Shown here one piece after another: positions 7,803 to 15,441 of a stretch of DNA of 40,765 nt. Location of the stretch: NCBI GenBank assembly GCA_964396055.1, contig CAYNDV010000028.1, positions 1 through 40,765 of the forward strand, given 5' to 3'. The notes under the pieces are model-generated. The model did no database searches and was not told where the DNA came from. It worked only from the letters and a program-made list of their open reading frames with translations. Both the position numbers and the translations under genes were made by a program. How positions within the stretch are numbered: the stretch's first letter is position 1; each line of letters begins with the position of its first letter. Source of the stretch: CAYJPV01 sp964396055 (GTDB taxonomy: Bacteria; Acidobacteriota; Vicinamibacteria; Vicinamibacterales; JAKQTR01).

Positions 7803-9416
7803 CTATCTCACAGCTGGCGCGGGCACCACCTTCCAGGCCCGCAGCGCGCCGGCCGTCGTACAGCCGGTCTTCTCGGTCGACGGTTCCTGGCCGAACATCG
7901 CGACCAGTTCGCCCTGCCGATCGCCATCGAGGTCGGCAACCCGCACCGCCGTGCCGCGGCATCCGCCGACGGCTCGCGTGTCGGCGGCCCGTTCGCGGAT
8001 GAACGATCCGTCACCACGGCCGCGCCACAGCATCACCCGGCCGTCGCTGGTCACCCCGGCCAGGTCCGGCACGCCATCACCGCTGACGTCGCCCGCCGCC
8101 AGGCTGTTGGTCGCCTCCCGGCCAGCCTGGTTGAGCAGCGCGGTTCGGACCCACGTCCCGTCGGCCCGCGACAGGAACGTGTCCACGCCGTGCCGCCATG
8201 CCCCGTTGGCGAACGCCAGCCACGACAGCGCGACGTCATCCCGCCCGTCCCGATCGAAGTCGGCGGCCGCGACACCGCGGACAAACGACTGTGGCGGCAC
8301 GTCTGTCAGCACGCCCCAGGTCCACGACCCGTCGTCGCCGCCGAGCGCCAGGATGTCCTGGCGGCCCAGCACGCTGGAGGCCATCACCAGGTCGATGCGG
8401 CCGTCCGCGTTAAAATCGCCGGCGGCCAGGTTCGTTCCGAACAACCGTGTCGGTTCCGCCCCGCCCTCGATCCTCGACCATTTCCCGTCGCCGACGTTCC
8501 GGTAGACGGCAATGCCAAAGCCGCGCTGGGCGGCCGACTTGACTCCCGGGGCTGGCGACAGCGACGGTCCCTCACCCTGGGCGACGAGATCGAGGCGGCC
8601 GTCCCGATCCCAGTCCACGGCCAGGATGGCCCGCGACGGATACGCCTTCTGCATGTCGGCACTGCCCTGGGCGAACTCGAGGCCGTCGAGGGCCGCCGTG
8701 AACCCGCCCTTGCCGTCGCCGAGCAGGGCGATGATGCCCCGCAGGTGGATCGCGAGGGCCATGTCCTGATGCCCGTCGCCATTGAAGTCGCCGGCGGCCG
8801 TCGCGCCGTAGTCGAACCCGATCTTCGGGTATACCGCCTCGCGCCAGGGGCGCCAGGTGCCCTTGCCATCGCCGAGGAAGATCACCGGCGGGCGCAGCGT
8901 CTGGCGCGCCGGTGGCACCACGAGGTCGGGCGCGCCGTCGCCGTTCATGTCGGCGACGGTGAACCCCTCCCGCCACTGACCGGCCGTCGGCAGACCCTGC
9001 TCGAAGGGCCGCAGCGCCAGGGTCCGACCCTCGGCGATCTTCACCGGCGGTGGTGGCGCCGCGGGCGCCGGTGCTGCCGCCGCCGCGGGCTCGGCATCGG
9101 GCACGCGGAAAAGCTTGTAGTAGAAATACTCCTCGTCTTCGCGCACCACCTCGATCGGCACGCCCCACTGCGTGCGCACGAGCTCCGGGGTCACCCGCCG
9201 CGCTTCCTTCTTCGAGATGCGCGCTTCCTTGTACTGGCGCCCCTGGTCGTCGGTCAGCCATCCGGCGTCCTGGCGGGCCGTTCCGGCCTTCGCCGGTGTC
9301 GAGCCCTGGTTCGACTGGCCGGCCGGTGACGCGGCTGTCAGGGCCGCCAGCAGGAACGCGACGCCGATGCCGAGGCACACGCGTGCCCCGGACGTTCTTC
9401 CCGGTGTGTTGCGCAT
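7803..9416 (-). CDS. FG-GAP/VCBS repeat protein, seven-bladed propeller
   Basis: A 537-residue secreted protein with a signal peptide (about 1-33). After a distinct N-terminal segment (about 45-108, beginning GWLTDDQGRQY and rich in acidic and Tyr residues) and an Ala/Pro linker, seven FG-GAP repeats follow, each with a calcium-loop motif: DMNGDGAPD, DFNGDGHQD, DWDRDGRLD, DFNADGRID, DFDRDGRDD, DVSGDGVPD and the degenerate DLDGDRQGE. Seven repeats predict a closed integrin-alpha-like beta-propeller. Such proteins bind ligands or partners at the cell surface; no enzyme motif is visible. AGGA lies 7 bases before the ATG. The gene lies between two transcription units of the secreted paralog family. 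Confidence 0.88.
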   Translation of the reverse strand: MRNTPGRTSGARVCLGIGVAFLLAALTAASPAGQSNQGSTPAKAGTARQDAGWLTDDQGRQYKEARISKKEARRVTPELVRTQWGVPIEVVREDEEYFYYKLFRVPDAEPAAAAAPAPAAPPPPVKIAEGRTLALRPFEQGLPTAGQWREGFTVADMNGDGAPDLVVPPARQTLRPPVIFLGDGKGTWRPWREAVYPKIGFDYGATAAGDFNGDGHQDMALAIHLRGIIALLGDGKGGFTAALDGLEFAQGSADMQKAYPSRAILAVDWDRDGRLDLVAQGEGPSLSPAPGVKSAAQRGFGIAVYRNVGDGKWSRIEGGAEPTRLFGTNLAAGDFNADGRIDLVMASSVLGRQDILALGGDDGSWTWGVLTDVPPQSFVRGVAAADFDRDGRDDVALSWLAFANGAWRHGVDTFLSRADGTWVRTALLNQAGREATNSLAAGDVSGDGVPDLAGVTSDGRVMLWRGRGDGSFIRERAADTRAVGGCRGTAVRVADLDGDRQGELVAMFGQEPSTEKTGCTTAGALRAWKVVPAPAVR

Positions 9417-9440
9417 CCCTTCATCCTAGCATGGGGTCGC

Positions 9441-9480
9441 GGCCCGGCGCCGCCGCGCGGTGGCGCGACGGCGCCGGGTC
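9441..9480 (-). terminator. Hairpin after the third paralog gene
   Basis: CCCGGCGCCG (9443-9452) pairs with CGGCGCCGGG (9469-9478), with a further G-C pair outside one wobble pair and a small inner stem in the loop. It lies 20 bp beyond the stop codon of the minus-strand gene ending at 9501 and before the FG-GAP gene, which fits a terminator between two transcription units. No T-run. Confidence 0.5.
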
Positions 9481-9500
9481 GGTTTGGCGACCGACGGCGA

Positions 9501-10766
9501 CTACTCCCACCAGATGTTCGTATGGAGGACCTTCTTCGCGCTGTCCAGCGGCACCGCACTGGACCCGACGGCGTACTTCGCGGGGAGCGTGGTCCGGCGG
9601 TGGAAGATTGTGACCCACGCCTGCGCCGCGGCGGAATCCTCGGGCGGAACGGCCCCGGCGGCCGCGACGGTCGCGTTCAAGTCGAGGAACAGCTGGCCCG
9701 ACAGCGGAAGCGGGAGATCCGATGCCGCAACGCGGCGGGTCAGGCTGGGGAACGTCGTGGCGGTGATGTCCGACGCCTGTTCCTGCTCGTCGAACGCCAC
9801 CAGTTCCTGGTCGGGCATCGGCCACCACGCTGGCAGTTCTTCGCACCCGAGAGGCTCGGCCGTGCTGACCTTGGGGTCGCGCCAGACGAGGAACTCGGTT
9901 TCGTTCGGCGCAAAGGGCATCTTGGCGCCGTTGAAGAACCGGGCCATGAACCGCGTGGCCAGGGGTTCGCGGTGGTCGGCGCCCGACCAGTTCACGAACC
10001 GGCCGTAGAAGGTGTACTGCCCGTCGGTGCTGGTTTCAGGGTCGTTACGATTGGCCAGCAGGTGGACCAACGGCTCAGAGAAGTCGGCCTTCCGGGTGCC
10101 GCCGATCAGGTAGTAGTCGCCCGACAGCACGTTCACGTCGATCGCGACGCCTGTTCCGTCAGCGTTGAAGTAGCCGGGATCGGCCGGTGTCAGTTGTGAA
10201 CACTGGCTCGTGGTATCGATCGTGACGTAGCCTCGCGCGACGGTTCCACCCATGCGCAGGCCGGCGCAGTTCCCTGTGACCGGCGACATCCGGCCCGTGA
10301 GCCAGGCCTTGACGTGGGCCTTGGTGGCGGCGTCCATCGGTGCGGGCGGCATGGCGCCCGTGCAGCTGGCGAAGTTGATGTCCTGCGACAGGTCCCCCTG
10401 CGGACTGATGGTATCGGCCGGGTCCTGCCCGTCGGTGGCTGTCTGCGGCAGCTTGCCGATGATCACATCGCGCAGGTTGATCCACTGCACGTCGTACCCG
10501 GTCAGGTAGACGTTGAAGCGGAACACCGGCACGCCGAGGTCGGACCAGAGTGTCACGTTTACCAGGGCTGCCGTGGCGGAGGCGTTGTTGAGCGAGAAGA
10601 CGGTGTTGGCGCTGCTGTTGGTGAACCCCACCTCGAAGTACGGCAGCAGCAGCGTGGCGGCGGGACGGTGTGACGGCGGCGTGGGCGGCACCCACTGGGC
10701 CAGCGCGGGCGCCGCTGCGGCGCCAAGGGCCAGACACACCACGGACACGATGAACGCTCGACGCAT
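9501..10766 (-). CDS. Secreted protein, paralogous family member 3 (unrecognised)
   Basis: Third member of the secreted family found at 5128-6375 and 6400-7683, here as a single gene. The 421-residue product has a signal peptide (1-23, ending ALAQ) and the shared blocks PAATLLLPYFEV, LNNASATAALVNVTLWSDLG, YLTGYDVQWINLRDV, TDGQDPADTISPQG, SQDINFASCTG, RGYVTID, DPETSTDGQYTFYGRF, WRDPKV, ELPAW and LDSAK. Conserved Cys positions are TCTG, GNCAG, SQCSQ and LGCEE. Its last residues (NIWWE) differ from the paralogs. Function unknown. A TTGACA on the minus strand (10841-10836) may be its -35 box; the -10 is poor. Confidence 0.88.
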   Translation of the reverse strand: MRRAFIVSVVCLALGAAAAPALAQWVPPTPPSHRPAATLLLPYFEVGFTNSSANTVFSLNNASATAALVNVTLWSDLGVPVFRFNVYLTGYDVQWINLRDVIIGKLPQTATDGQDPADTISPQGDLSQDINFASCTGAMPPAPMDAATKAHVKAWLTGRMSPVTGNCAGLRMGGTVARGYVTIDTTSQCSQLTPADPGYFNADGTGVAIDVNVLSGDYYLIGGTRKADFSEPLVHLLANRNDPETSTDGQYTFYGRFVNWSGADHREPLATRFMARFFNGAKMPFAPNETEFLVWRDPKVSTAEPLGCEELPAWWPMPDQELVAFDEQEQASDITATTFPSLTRRVAASDLPLPLSGQLFLDLNATVAAAGAVPPEDSAAAQAWVTIFHRRTTLPAKYAVGSSAVPLDSAKKVLHTNIWWE

Positions 10767-10858
10767 GCAGCCTCCTGGTGAACGCGGGGGCCTTCAGCGG
10801 GAGCACCGCACACGGTAGCCTTGCCGCGCCGCGCGTGTCAATCGCGGGACGAGGCCCG

Positions 10859-10864
10859 TATAAT
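10859..10864 (+). promoter_or_regulatory. Perfect -10 box close to the ligase start codon
   Basis: TATAAT occurs 8 bases before the ATG at 10873. Transcription started from it would begin within a base or two of the start codon, giving a leaderless or nearly leaderless mRNA; no Shine-Dalgarno is present between them. The hexamer 17 bases upstream is TGTCAA, which on the other strand is a perfect TTGACA for the divergent gene. Confidence 0.45.
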
Positions 10865-10872
10865 CGAACGCC

Positions 10873-12285
10873 ATGAGCCGCGTCGCCAGACGTCCCCGTG
10901 CTGCGGGACGGCCGGGCCCTCCGCCCGCCGCGGCCTCGCTGCGCACGGCCGACGCGCCCGCACGGATCGCGTGGTGGGCGCTGGCGCTGACGCTGGCCGG
11001 TACCGGCTGGGTTGTCGACCCGTGGGCCGACGCGTCGTTCGACGCGCCGAAACGGCTGATCTGGCTCGTCGGCGCCGCTGGTGCCGCCGCCGCGGCATGG
11101 TGGCGGGCGGCGCCGGGCTTCGATGCCCGGGCGTGGCGAGGGTGGCCCGTGCCCGCCCGTGCGACGGTGGCCGCAGGCGCTGCCGTCGCGGCCTGCGCGT
11201 TCGTGTCGGCCGTCGTGTCCCCGCATCAGGCCGTCGCGTGGTCGGCGCTGCGCACCGCCAGCCTCGCGTCCCTGCTTGCGGTGATCGGTGCGTCCCGGGT
11301 GCTCGATGGCCGGCGATGGCAACAGCTGCTGGCCGTCGCCGCGACGGTCGTCGGCGGTAACGCGGTCCTGTCGCTGGCGCAGGCGGCGGGCCTGGAACTG
11401 CCTCTCCCCGTTGCCAGGCTCGGCGGGCGCCTGCCGACCGGAGCCCTGCTCGGCAACGAGGGGTACGTGGCGATCGCGGCCACGCTGCTCGCTGCGGGCG
11501 GCGTGGCGCTCGCCATCAGCCGGGCCCCATCGCAGGCCCGCCGAGCCGGCCTGGCCGCCGCCCTGCTCGGCACGGCGGCCATCATCGTCAATCGGAACAC
11601 GTCCGGCGCCGCGGCGTTCGCCGTGGCCGCCGTCGTGGTGGTGTCGGTGCGCCGCGGGCGTCCGAAAGTCGTGATCGCAATGGCTGCGGCCCTGCTGCTG
11701 GCCGGGCTGGCGGCCGCCGTTGCGCCCGTTCGCCAGGCGACCTGGGACCGCATCCTCGATCCGGCCGGTGTGCCGCTGATCTCCGGCACCGGCCGGCCGC
11801 TGCCCACCGTCGAGCGGTACGACCGCCTCGCCACCTACCGGCTCGGCGCCTGGATCTCCGCTGCCGGCATGGTGGCCGATCGCCCGCTGACGGGCTTCGG
11901 GCCCGGCACCTTCGCGGTGGAATTTCTGCCGCACCGGCTCGACGCCGAGCGGCGGCTGCACGCCCGGTTCGTTCAGCCGGCCGGATCGACCTTCGTACAG
12001 ACGCACCAGGACTACCTGCAGCTGGCCGCGGAGGCCGGAGTGCCTGCGGCGGTCTGCGCCGCCGGCGCCCTGGGATTGCTGCTGGGCTGGCTTGTCTTCG
12101 CGCGATCGGCGCCCCCCGCCGCGGACCCGGAACGCCTGGTGCTCACGGGCGTCATCGCCGCCGGCGCCGTGGCCGCGGTGGCCTGGTTTCCGTTTCAGAT
12201 CCCCCTGACGGCCACCCTCCTGCTGCTGACGCTCGGCCGCGCGTGGGCGCTCGTTCGCTGGGCCGGACCGGGAGACAACCCATGA
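10873..12285 (+). CDS. O-antigen ligase/polymerase family membrane protein
   Basis: A 470-residue polytopic membrane protein with about ten hydrophobic segments. The large loop near the C-terminal third carries the family signature: RLGAWISAAGMVADRPLTG, GFGPGTF and THQDYLQLAAEAGVPA, as in WaaL/RfaL and Wzy-like proteins, which transfer undecaprenyl-linked glycan to lipid A or polymerise it. Ligase and polymerase cannot be told apart from sequence. The N-terminus (about 30 residues) is Arg/Pro-rich and cytoplasmic. Its TGA overlaps the next ATG (ATGA), implying translational coupling. It faces a priming transferase and a glycosyltransferase, which supports a role in exopolysaccharide or O-antigen assembly. 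Confidence 0.88.
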   Translation: MSRVARRPRAAGRPGPPPAAASLRTADAPARIAWWALALTLAGTGWVVDPWADASFDAPKRLIWLVGAAGAAAAAWWRAAPGFDARAWRGWPVPARATVAAGAAVAACAFVSAVVSPHQAVAWSALRTASLASLLAVIGASRVLDGRRWQQLLAVAATVVGGNAVLSLAQAAGLELPLPVARLGGRLPTGALLGNEGYVAIAATLLAAGGVALAISRAPSQARRAGLAAALLGTAAIIVNRNTSGAAAFAVAAVVVVSVRRGRPKVVIAMAAALLLAGLAAAVAPVRQATWDRILDPAGVPLISGTGRPLPTVERYDRLATYRLGAWISAAGMVADRPLTGFGPGTFAVEFLPHRLDAERRLHARFVQPAGSTFVQTHQDYLQLAAEAGVPAAVCAAGALGLLLGWLVFARSAPPAADPERLVLTGVIAAGAVAAVAWFPFQIPLTATLLLLTLGRAWALVRWAGPGDNP

Positions 12286-12812
12286 GCGCCGCCGCGCGGT
12301 GGATCGCGCTGCTGGCCATTGCCATGCTGGTGTGGCCCGAGATCCAAACCTACACGGGCGAACGCAACCTGCGCGAGGCGGGCCGGCTGCTGACGCAACT
12401 GATGACGGGCGGCGTGACGGGCCCCGGCATCACGCCGGTCGCGCAGCGCGCGCAGCAGATGGCGGCGCGTGCCGGCACGGTGCTCGAGACCGACCCACGC
12501 CCCGCCCTTCTCGAAGGCACCGCCTGGTTGATCCTGCGGCGCGGCCCCGATGCCCGCGCCGCACTCGAACGCGGCATCCGCCACGGGGAGCGGCCCGAGC
12601 TCACCATCATGCTCGGCCGCGCGCGGGGCATCTCGGGCGACGACCCCGGCGCGCGACAGGCCTTTCTTCGCACGGCCTGGATCAACCCCTACAGCATCGA
12701 CACGTTGCCTGCCGCGATTCGCGAACCGATTCTCGAGCAGGTTCGGGCGCTCGAGCAGGAACTCACCAGGGGCAACGTCATCGCGGTACCGCCGCTCCCA
12801 ATCCCGGATTGA
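12282..12812 (+). CDS. Small membrane-anchored TPR-like protein
   Basis: A 176-residue protein starting at the ATG that overlaps the stop of the ligase gene (ATGA); a longer frame beginning 39 bases upstream would overlap the ligase more and has no ribosome site. One N-terminal hydrophobic segment (about 5-21) acts as a signal or anchor. The rest is helical with TPR-like spacing (ETDPRPALLEGTAWLI, DARAALERGI, DPGARQAFLRTAWINPY). TPR proteins often accompany O-antigen ligases and may scaffold the glycan assembly complex; the function is inferred from the coupling only. The stop codon lies inside the hairpin at 12799-12847. Confidence 0.75.
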   Translation: MSAAARWIALLAIAMLVWPEIQTYTGERNLREAGRLLTQLMTGGVTGPGITPVAQRAQQMAARAGTVLETDPRPALLEGTAWLILRRGPDARAALERGIRHGERPELTIMLGRARGISGDDPGARQAFLRTAWINPYSIDTLPAAIREPILEQVRALEQELTRGNVIAVPPLPIPD

Positions 12813-12847
12813 TTTATGCACGTCTGCCGGAAATCAATCCGGGATTG
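12799..12847. terminator. Perfect 17-bp hairpin between convergent genes
   Basis: Bases 12799-12815 are an exact reverse complement of 12831-12847, with a 15-nt loop; five T residues follow (12849-12853). The left arm contains the TGA stop of the TPR-like gene. The right arm with its flank is itself a near-perfect palindrome (AAATCAATCC-G-GGATTGATTT, 12831-12851), so alternative foldings exist. It is AT-richer than its surroundings. It is probably a bidirectional terminator between genes ending at 12812 and 12857. Confidence 0.8.
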
Positions 12848-12856
12848 ATTTTTGGC

Positions 12857-14185
12857 CTACCGACCGCGCAGCATCGCGCCGGCCGTGCGGGCCACGATCA
12901 GCAGGTCGAGCAGGAAGCCCTGGTGGCGGACGTAGTAGAGGTCGTATTCGAGCTTGCGTTTCGCGTCGCCGACGCTCGCGCCATACGGCGCGTTCACCTG
13001 TGCCCAGCCGGTCAGGCCGGGCCGGATGACGTGGCGCCACGCGTAGAACGGCAGCCCGGCTTGCAGCTGTTCGACGAACTCGGGCCGTTCGGGCCTCGGA
13101 CCGACAAACGACATCTCGCCGCGGAGCACGTTGACGATCTGCGGCAGTTCATCGAGGCGCCAGCGCCGCAGGAACCTCCCCGTCGGGGTCTGGCGGGGGT
13201 CGTCGATGGCGGCCCAGCGCGCCTCCTCCTGCTCCGCGTCAACGCGCATCGTCCGGAACTTCAGGATGCGGAACGGCACCCCGTGGCGGCCCACCCGGAT
13301 CTGCGAGTAGATGACGGGGCCGTCCCGGCGCGCGGCGATGAGTGCCGCGATGACGAGCGAGACCGGGAGGGCGGGCAGCATCAGGGTCGCCGCCAGGAGC
13401 ACATCGGCCACTCGTTTGAGCGCTTCCACCGGGTGGTTGGTCGTATCCCACCCGCGGCCGAACAACCACTCGACTGTCATGCCGTCAACCGGGGTCGCCC
13501 GCGCGAGGTCCTCGTAGAGGTCGGGCTCGCTGCGCACGCGACACCCCAGCGGCAGGCAGGCCAGCAGCGGGGCCAGCACCGCCGGATCGCGGATCGACGA
13601 GATCGGCACGACGATCTCGTCCACGCCGAGGGTGGCGCAGGTGTCCGCAATCGCCGCGGACGACGGCGCGTCGGCGATCTCGAAACCCGCACCTGACGCA
13701 CGTGCGAGGTCGCGCAGGCGCGCGGTCAGCGACCCCTCTCCGATGAACAGGAGCCTGGTGGGTCGGCGGCGGCGGACGCCGAGCCAGGCCAGGCGCGGCG
13801 CCGCCAGCAGGGCGGTCAGCAGACCCGCCGACACGAGGGAGATGCGGCGGCCCACGGGCAGGTAGAACGCCAGGTAGTACGCCACGACGGCCACCGCCAC
13901 GGCTGCGGTGGCAGCCCCGGCGCTGCGCAGGAGCAGCGACGACGGCGTGCGGCCGTGTACGTGGTCGTACAACCCGGCGCCGGCCGCTGCCGGCAGCACG
14001 GCCAGCGCGGTGATGGCCGCCAGGCCGAGCGGCAGCGGCCCGGTGAGGGCGTCCAGGTACACCGGAGACAGGGCGTGGGCGGCCAGCACGGCCAGGCCGG
14101 CTGACGGCACGTCCCACGGCACCCACAGCCAGCTGCGCCAGGCGGCGGCGGTCTGCGCCAGGCGGCGGGCGGGCCGCGGGGTCAC
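12857..14185 (-). CDS. Undecaprenyl-phosphate sugar phosphotransferase (WcaJ/EpsL type)
   Basis: Priming enzyme that transfers a sugar-phosphate from a nucleotide sugar to undecaprenyl phosphate at the inner membrane, starting a polysaccharide repeat unit. From the GTG at 14185 the protein has 442 residues: N-terminal hydrophobic helices (to about 135), a CoA-binding-like middle domain (about 142-240), a further helix (about 260-284), then the catalytic bacterial sugar transferase domain with LKFRTM (308-313), RLDELPQIVNVLRGEMS (343-359) and VGPRPERPEF (361-370). The GTG is chosen because it overlaps the TGA of the upstream glycosyltransferase gene (GTGA) and lies 5 bases after GGGAGG; an ATG 27 bases upstream would give a longer overlap. 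Confidence 0.92.
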   Translation of the reverse strand: MTPRPARRLAQTAAAWRSWLWVPWDVPSAGLAVLAAHALSPVYLDALTGPLPLGLAAITALAVLPAAAGAGLYDHVHGRTPSSLLLRSAGAATAAVAVAVVAYYLAFYLPVGRRISLVSAGLLTALLAAPRLAWLGVRRRRPTRLLFIGEGSLTARLRDLARASGAGFEIADAPSSAAIADTCATLGVDEIVVPISSIRDPAVLAPLLACLPLGCRVRSEPDLYEDLARATPVDGMTVEWLFGRGWDTTNHPVEALKRVADVLLAATLMLPALPVSLVIAALIAARRDGPVIYSQIRVGRHGVPFRILKFRTMRVDAEQEEARWAAIDDPRQTPTGRFLRRWRLDELPQIVNVLRGEMSFVGPRPERPEFVEQLQAGLPFYAWRHVIRPGLTGWAQVNAPYGASVGDAKRKLEYDLYYVRHQGFLLDLLIVARTAGAMLRGR

Positions 14186-15366
14186 GGCGTCCTCCCGGCG
14201 GCGGCGCACCACAGCGCCTCGAGGTCTCGTGCGGAGCGCTCCCAGGAGTAGCGCTCTTCGACCAGGCGCCGTGCGCTGCGCGCCATCGCGACGCGGAGGG
14301 GCGCGTCGGCGAGCAGCCGGACCACGTGCGCGGAGAACGTGGCGGGGTCGTCGGCCACGAGCAGGTGCTCACCGGCAACGGCCTCGAGGCCGGCGGCGGC
14401 GGTGGTGGTTGCCACCACGGGCGTGCCGGCCGCCATCGCTTCGAGGATCTTCAGCTGCTGCCCCGAACCGGCGCGCAGGGGAGCGACGGCCACCGCCGCG
14501 GCCTCCAGGTGCGAGCGGACTTCCGGCACCGGGCCGACCAGCGTCACATGGGGGCTGGTGCGCGCCAGTAGTCGAACGGCCCGCGCCGGTCGCGCCCCGA
14601 CCAGGCTCAACGTCGTCCCGGGCCGCGCCGCGGCGACCAGGGGCATGACCTGCCGGGCGAACCAGTCGGCGGCGTCCACGTTGGGGAAGTACCCGAGGTT
14701 GCCGACGAAGACGACCCGGGCGGGCCGCGCGGCGGGCTCCGCGAACGAAAACAGGTCCGTGTCGACGCCGTTCGGCACCACGTACACGTGCGTCTGATTG
14801 CCGATGGCCTCGCGATCCTGGCGCGCACTGACCGCCGCGGCCTCCACCGAGGCGCACAGCGTCCGCTCGTAGCGGTCGAGGCGGGCGGCCTCCAGGCGGG
14901 CAATCCATCCCATCGGGCCCCGATCGAGCTCCGCCCGGCGCCGCATGTTGACCGCCAGCGAATCGATGAGGTCGAGCACCACCGGCAGCGGCCGCACGCG
15001 GGGCACGAACGGCCCGAGGCGGCCGAGTTGCACGTGGGCGACGTCGAACCGCTCGCCGGCCAGGGCCGCGGCCACCTCGGCCCGCAGTTCGGCCGCGTCG
15101 TACATGGCCACCTGCAGGGGCAGGTTACCGGCCAGAGCCCCGACGGCGCGCAGGGCCATGGCCGCGTGGTGGCGGCGCACGAGCACGATGCGTTCGCAGC
15201 AGGCGTCGAGGGCCGCGAAGCGAGCCGGGTCGGGCGGGGCGCTGTCGAGCGCGATGAGCGTGATGCGGTGGCGGGCTGAGAGGAACCGGATCTGCTGGTA
15301 CGCGCGCAGTTGATCACCCCGGAGCAGGGGTCCGGGAAAGCGCGACGTCAGGAACAGGATGCGCAT
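14182..15366 (-). CDS. Glycosyltransferase family 4 (TIGR03087-like)
   Basis: A cytoplasmic GT-B glycosyltransferase of 394 residues. The N-terminal Rossmann half begins MRILFLTSRFPGP with the LLRGDQLRAYQQIRFLS stretch typical of the sugar transferases associated with PEP-CTERM/exosortase loci. The C-terminal half has VVFVGNLGYFPNVDAADWF and PLRAGSGQQLKILEAMAAG, holding the family-4 nucleotide-sugar-binding Glu. It is translationally coupled to the priming transferase (GTGA overlap) and diverges from a second GT4 gene 75 bp away. It probably adds a sugar to the lipid-linked repeat unit. No exosortase or PEP-CTERM protein is seen in this window. Confidence 0.88.
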   Translation of the reverse strand: MRILFLTSRFPGPLLRGDQLRAYQQIRFLSARHRITLIALDSAPPDPARFAALDACCERIVLVRRHHAAMALRAVGALAGNLPLQVAMYDAAELRAEVAAALAGERFDVAHVQLGRLGPFVPRVRPLPVVLDLIDSLAVNMRRRAELDRGPMGWIARLEAARLDRYERTLCASVEAAAVSARQDREAIGNQTHVYVVPNGVDTDLFSFAEPAARPARVVFVGNLGYFPNVDAADWFARQVMPLVAAARPGTTLSLVGARPARAVRLLARTSPHVTLVGPVPEVRSHLEAAAVAVAPLRAGSGQQLKILEAMAAGTPVVATTTAAAGLEAVAGEHLLVADDPATFSAHVVRLLADAPLRVAMARSARRLVEERYSWERSARDLEALWCAAAGRTP

Positions 15367-15441
15367 GAACGATGAGCCCGTTCACCAGACTGTACCTGAT
15401 GTGCCGCATCGGGCGGTAGGCGAAGTACACTGCGGACTATC

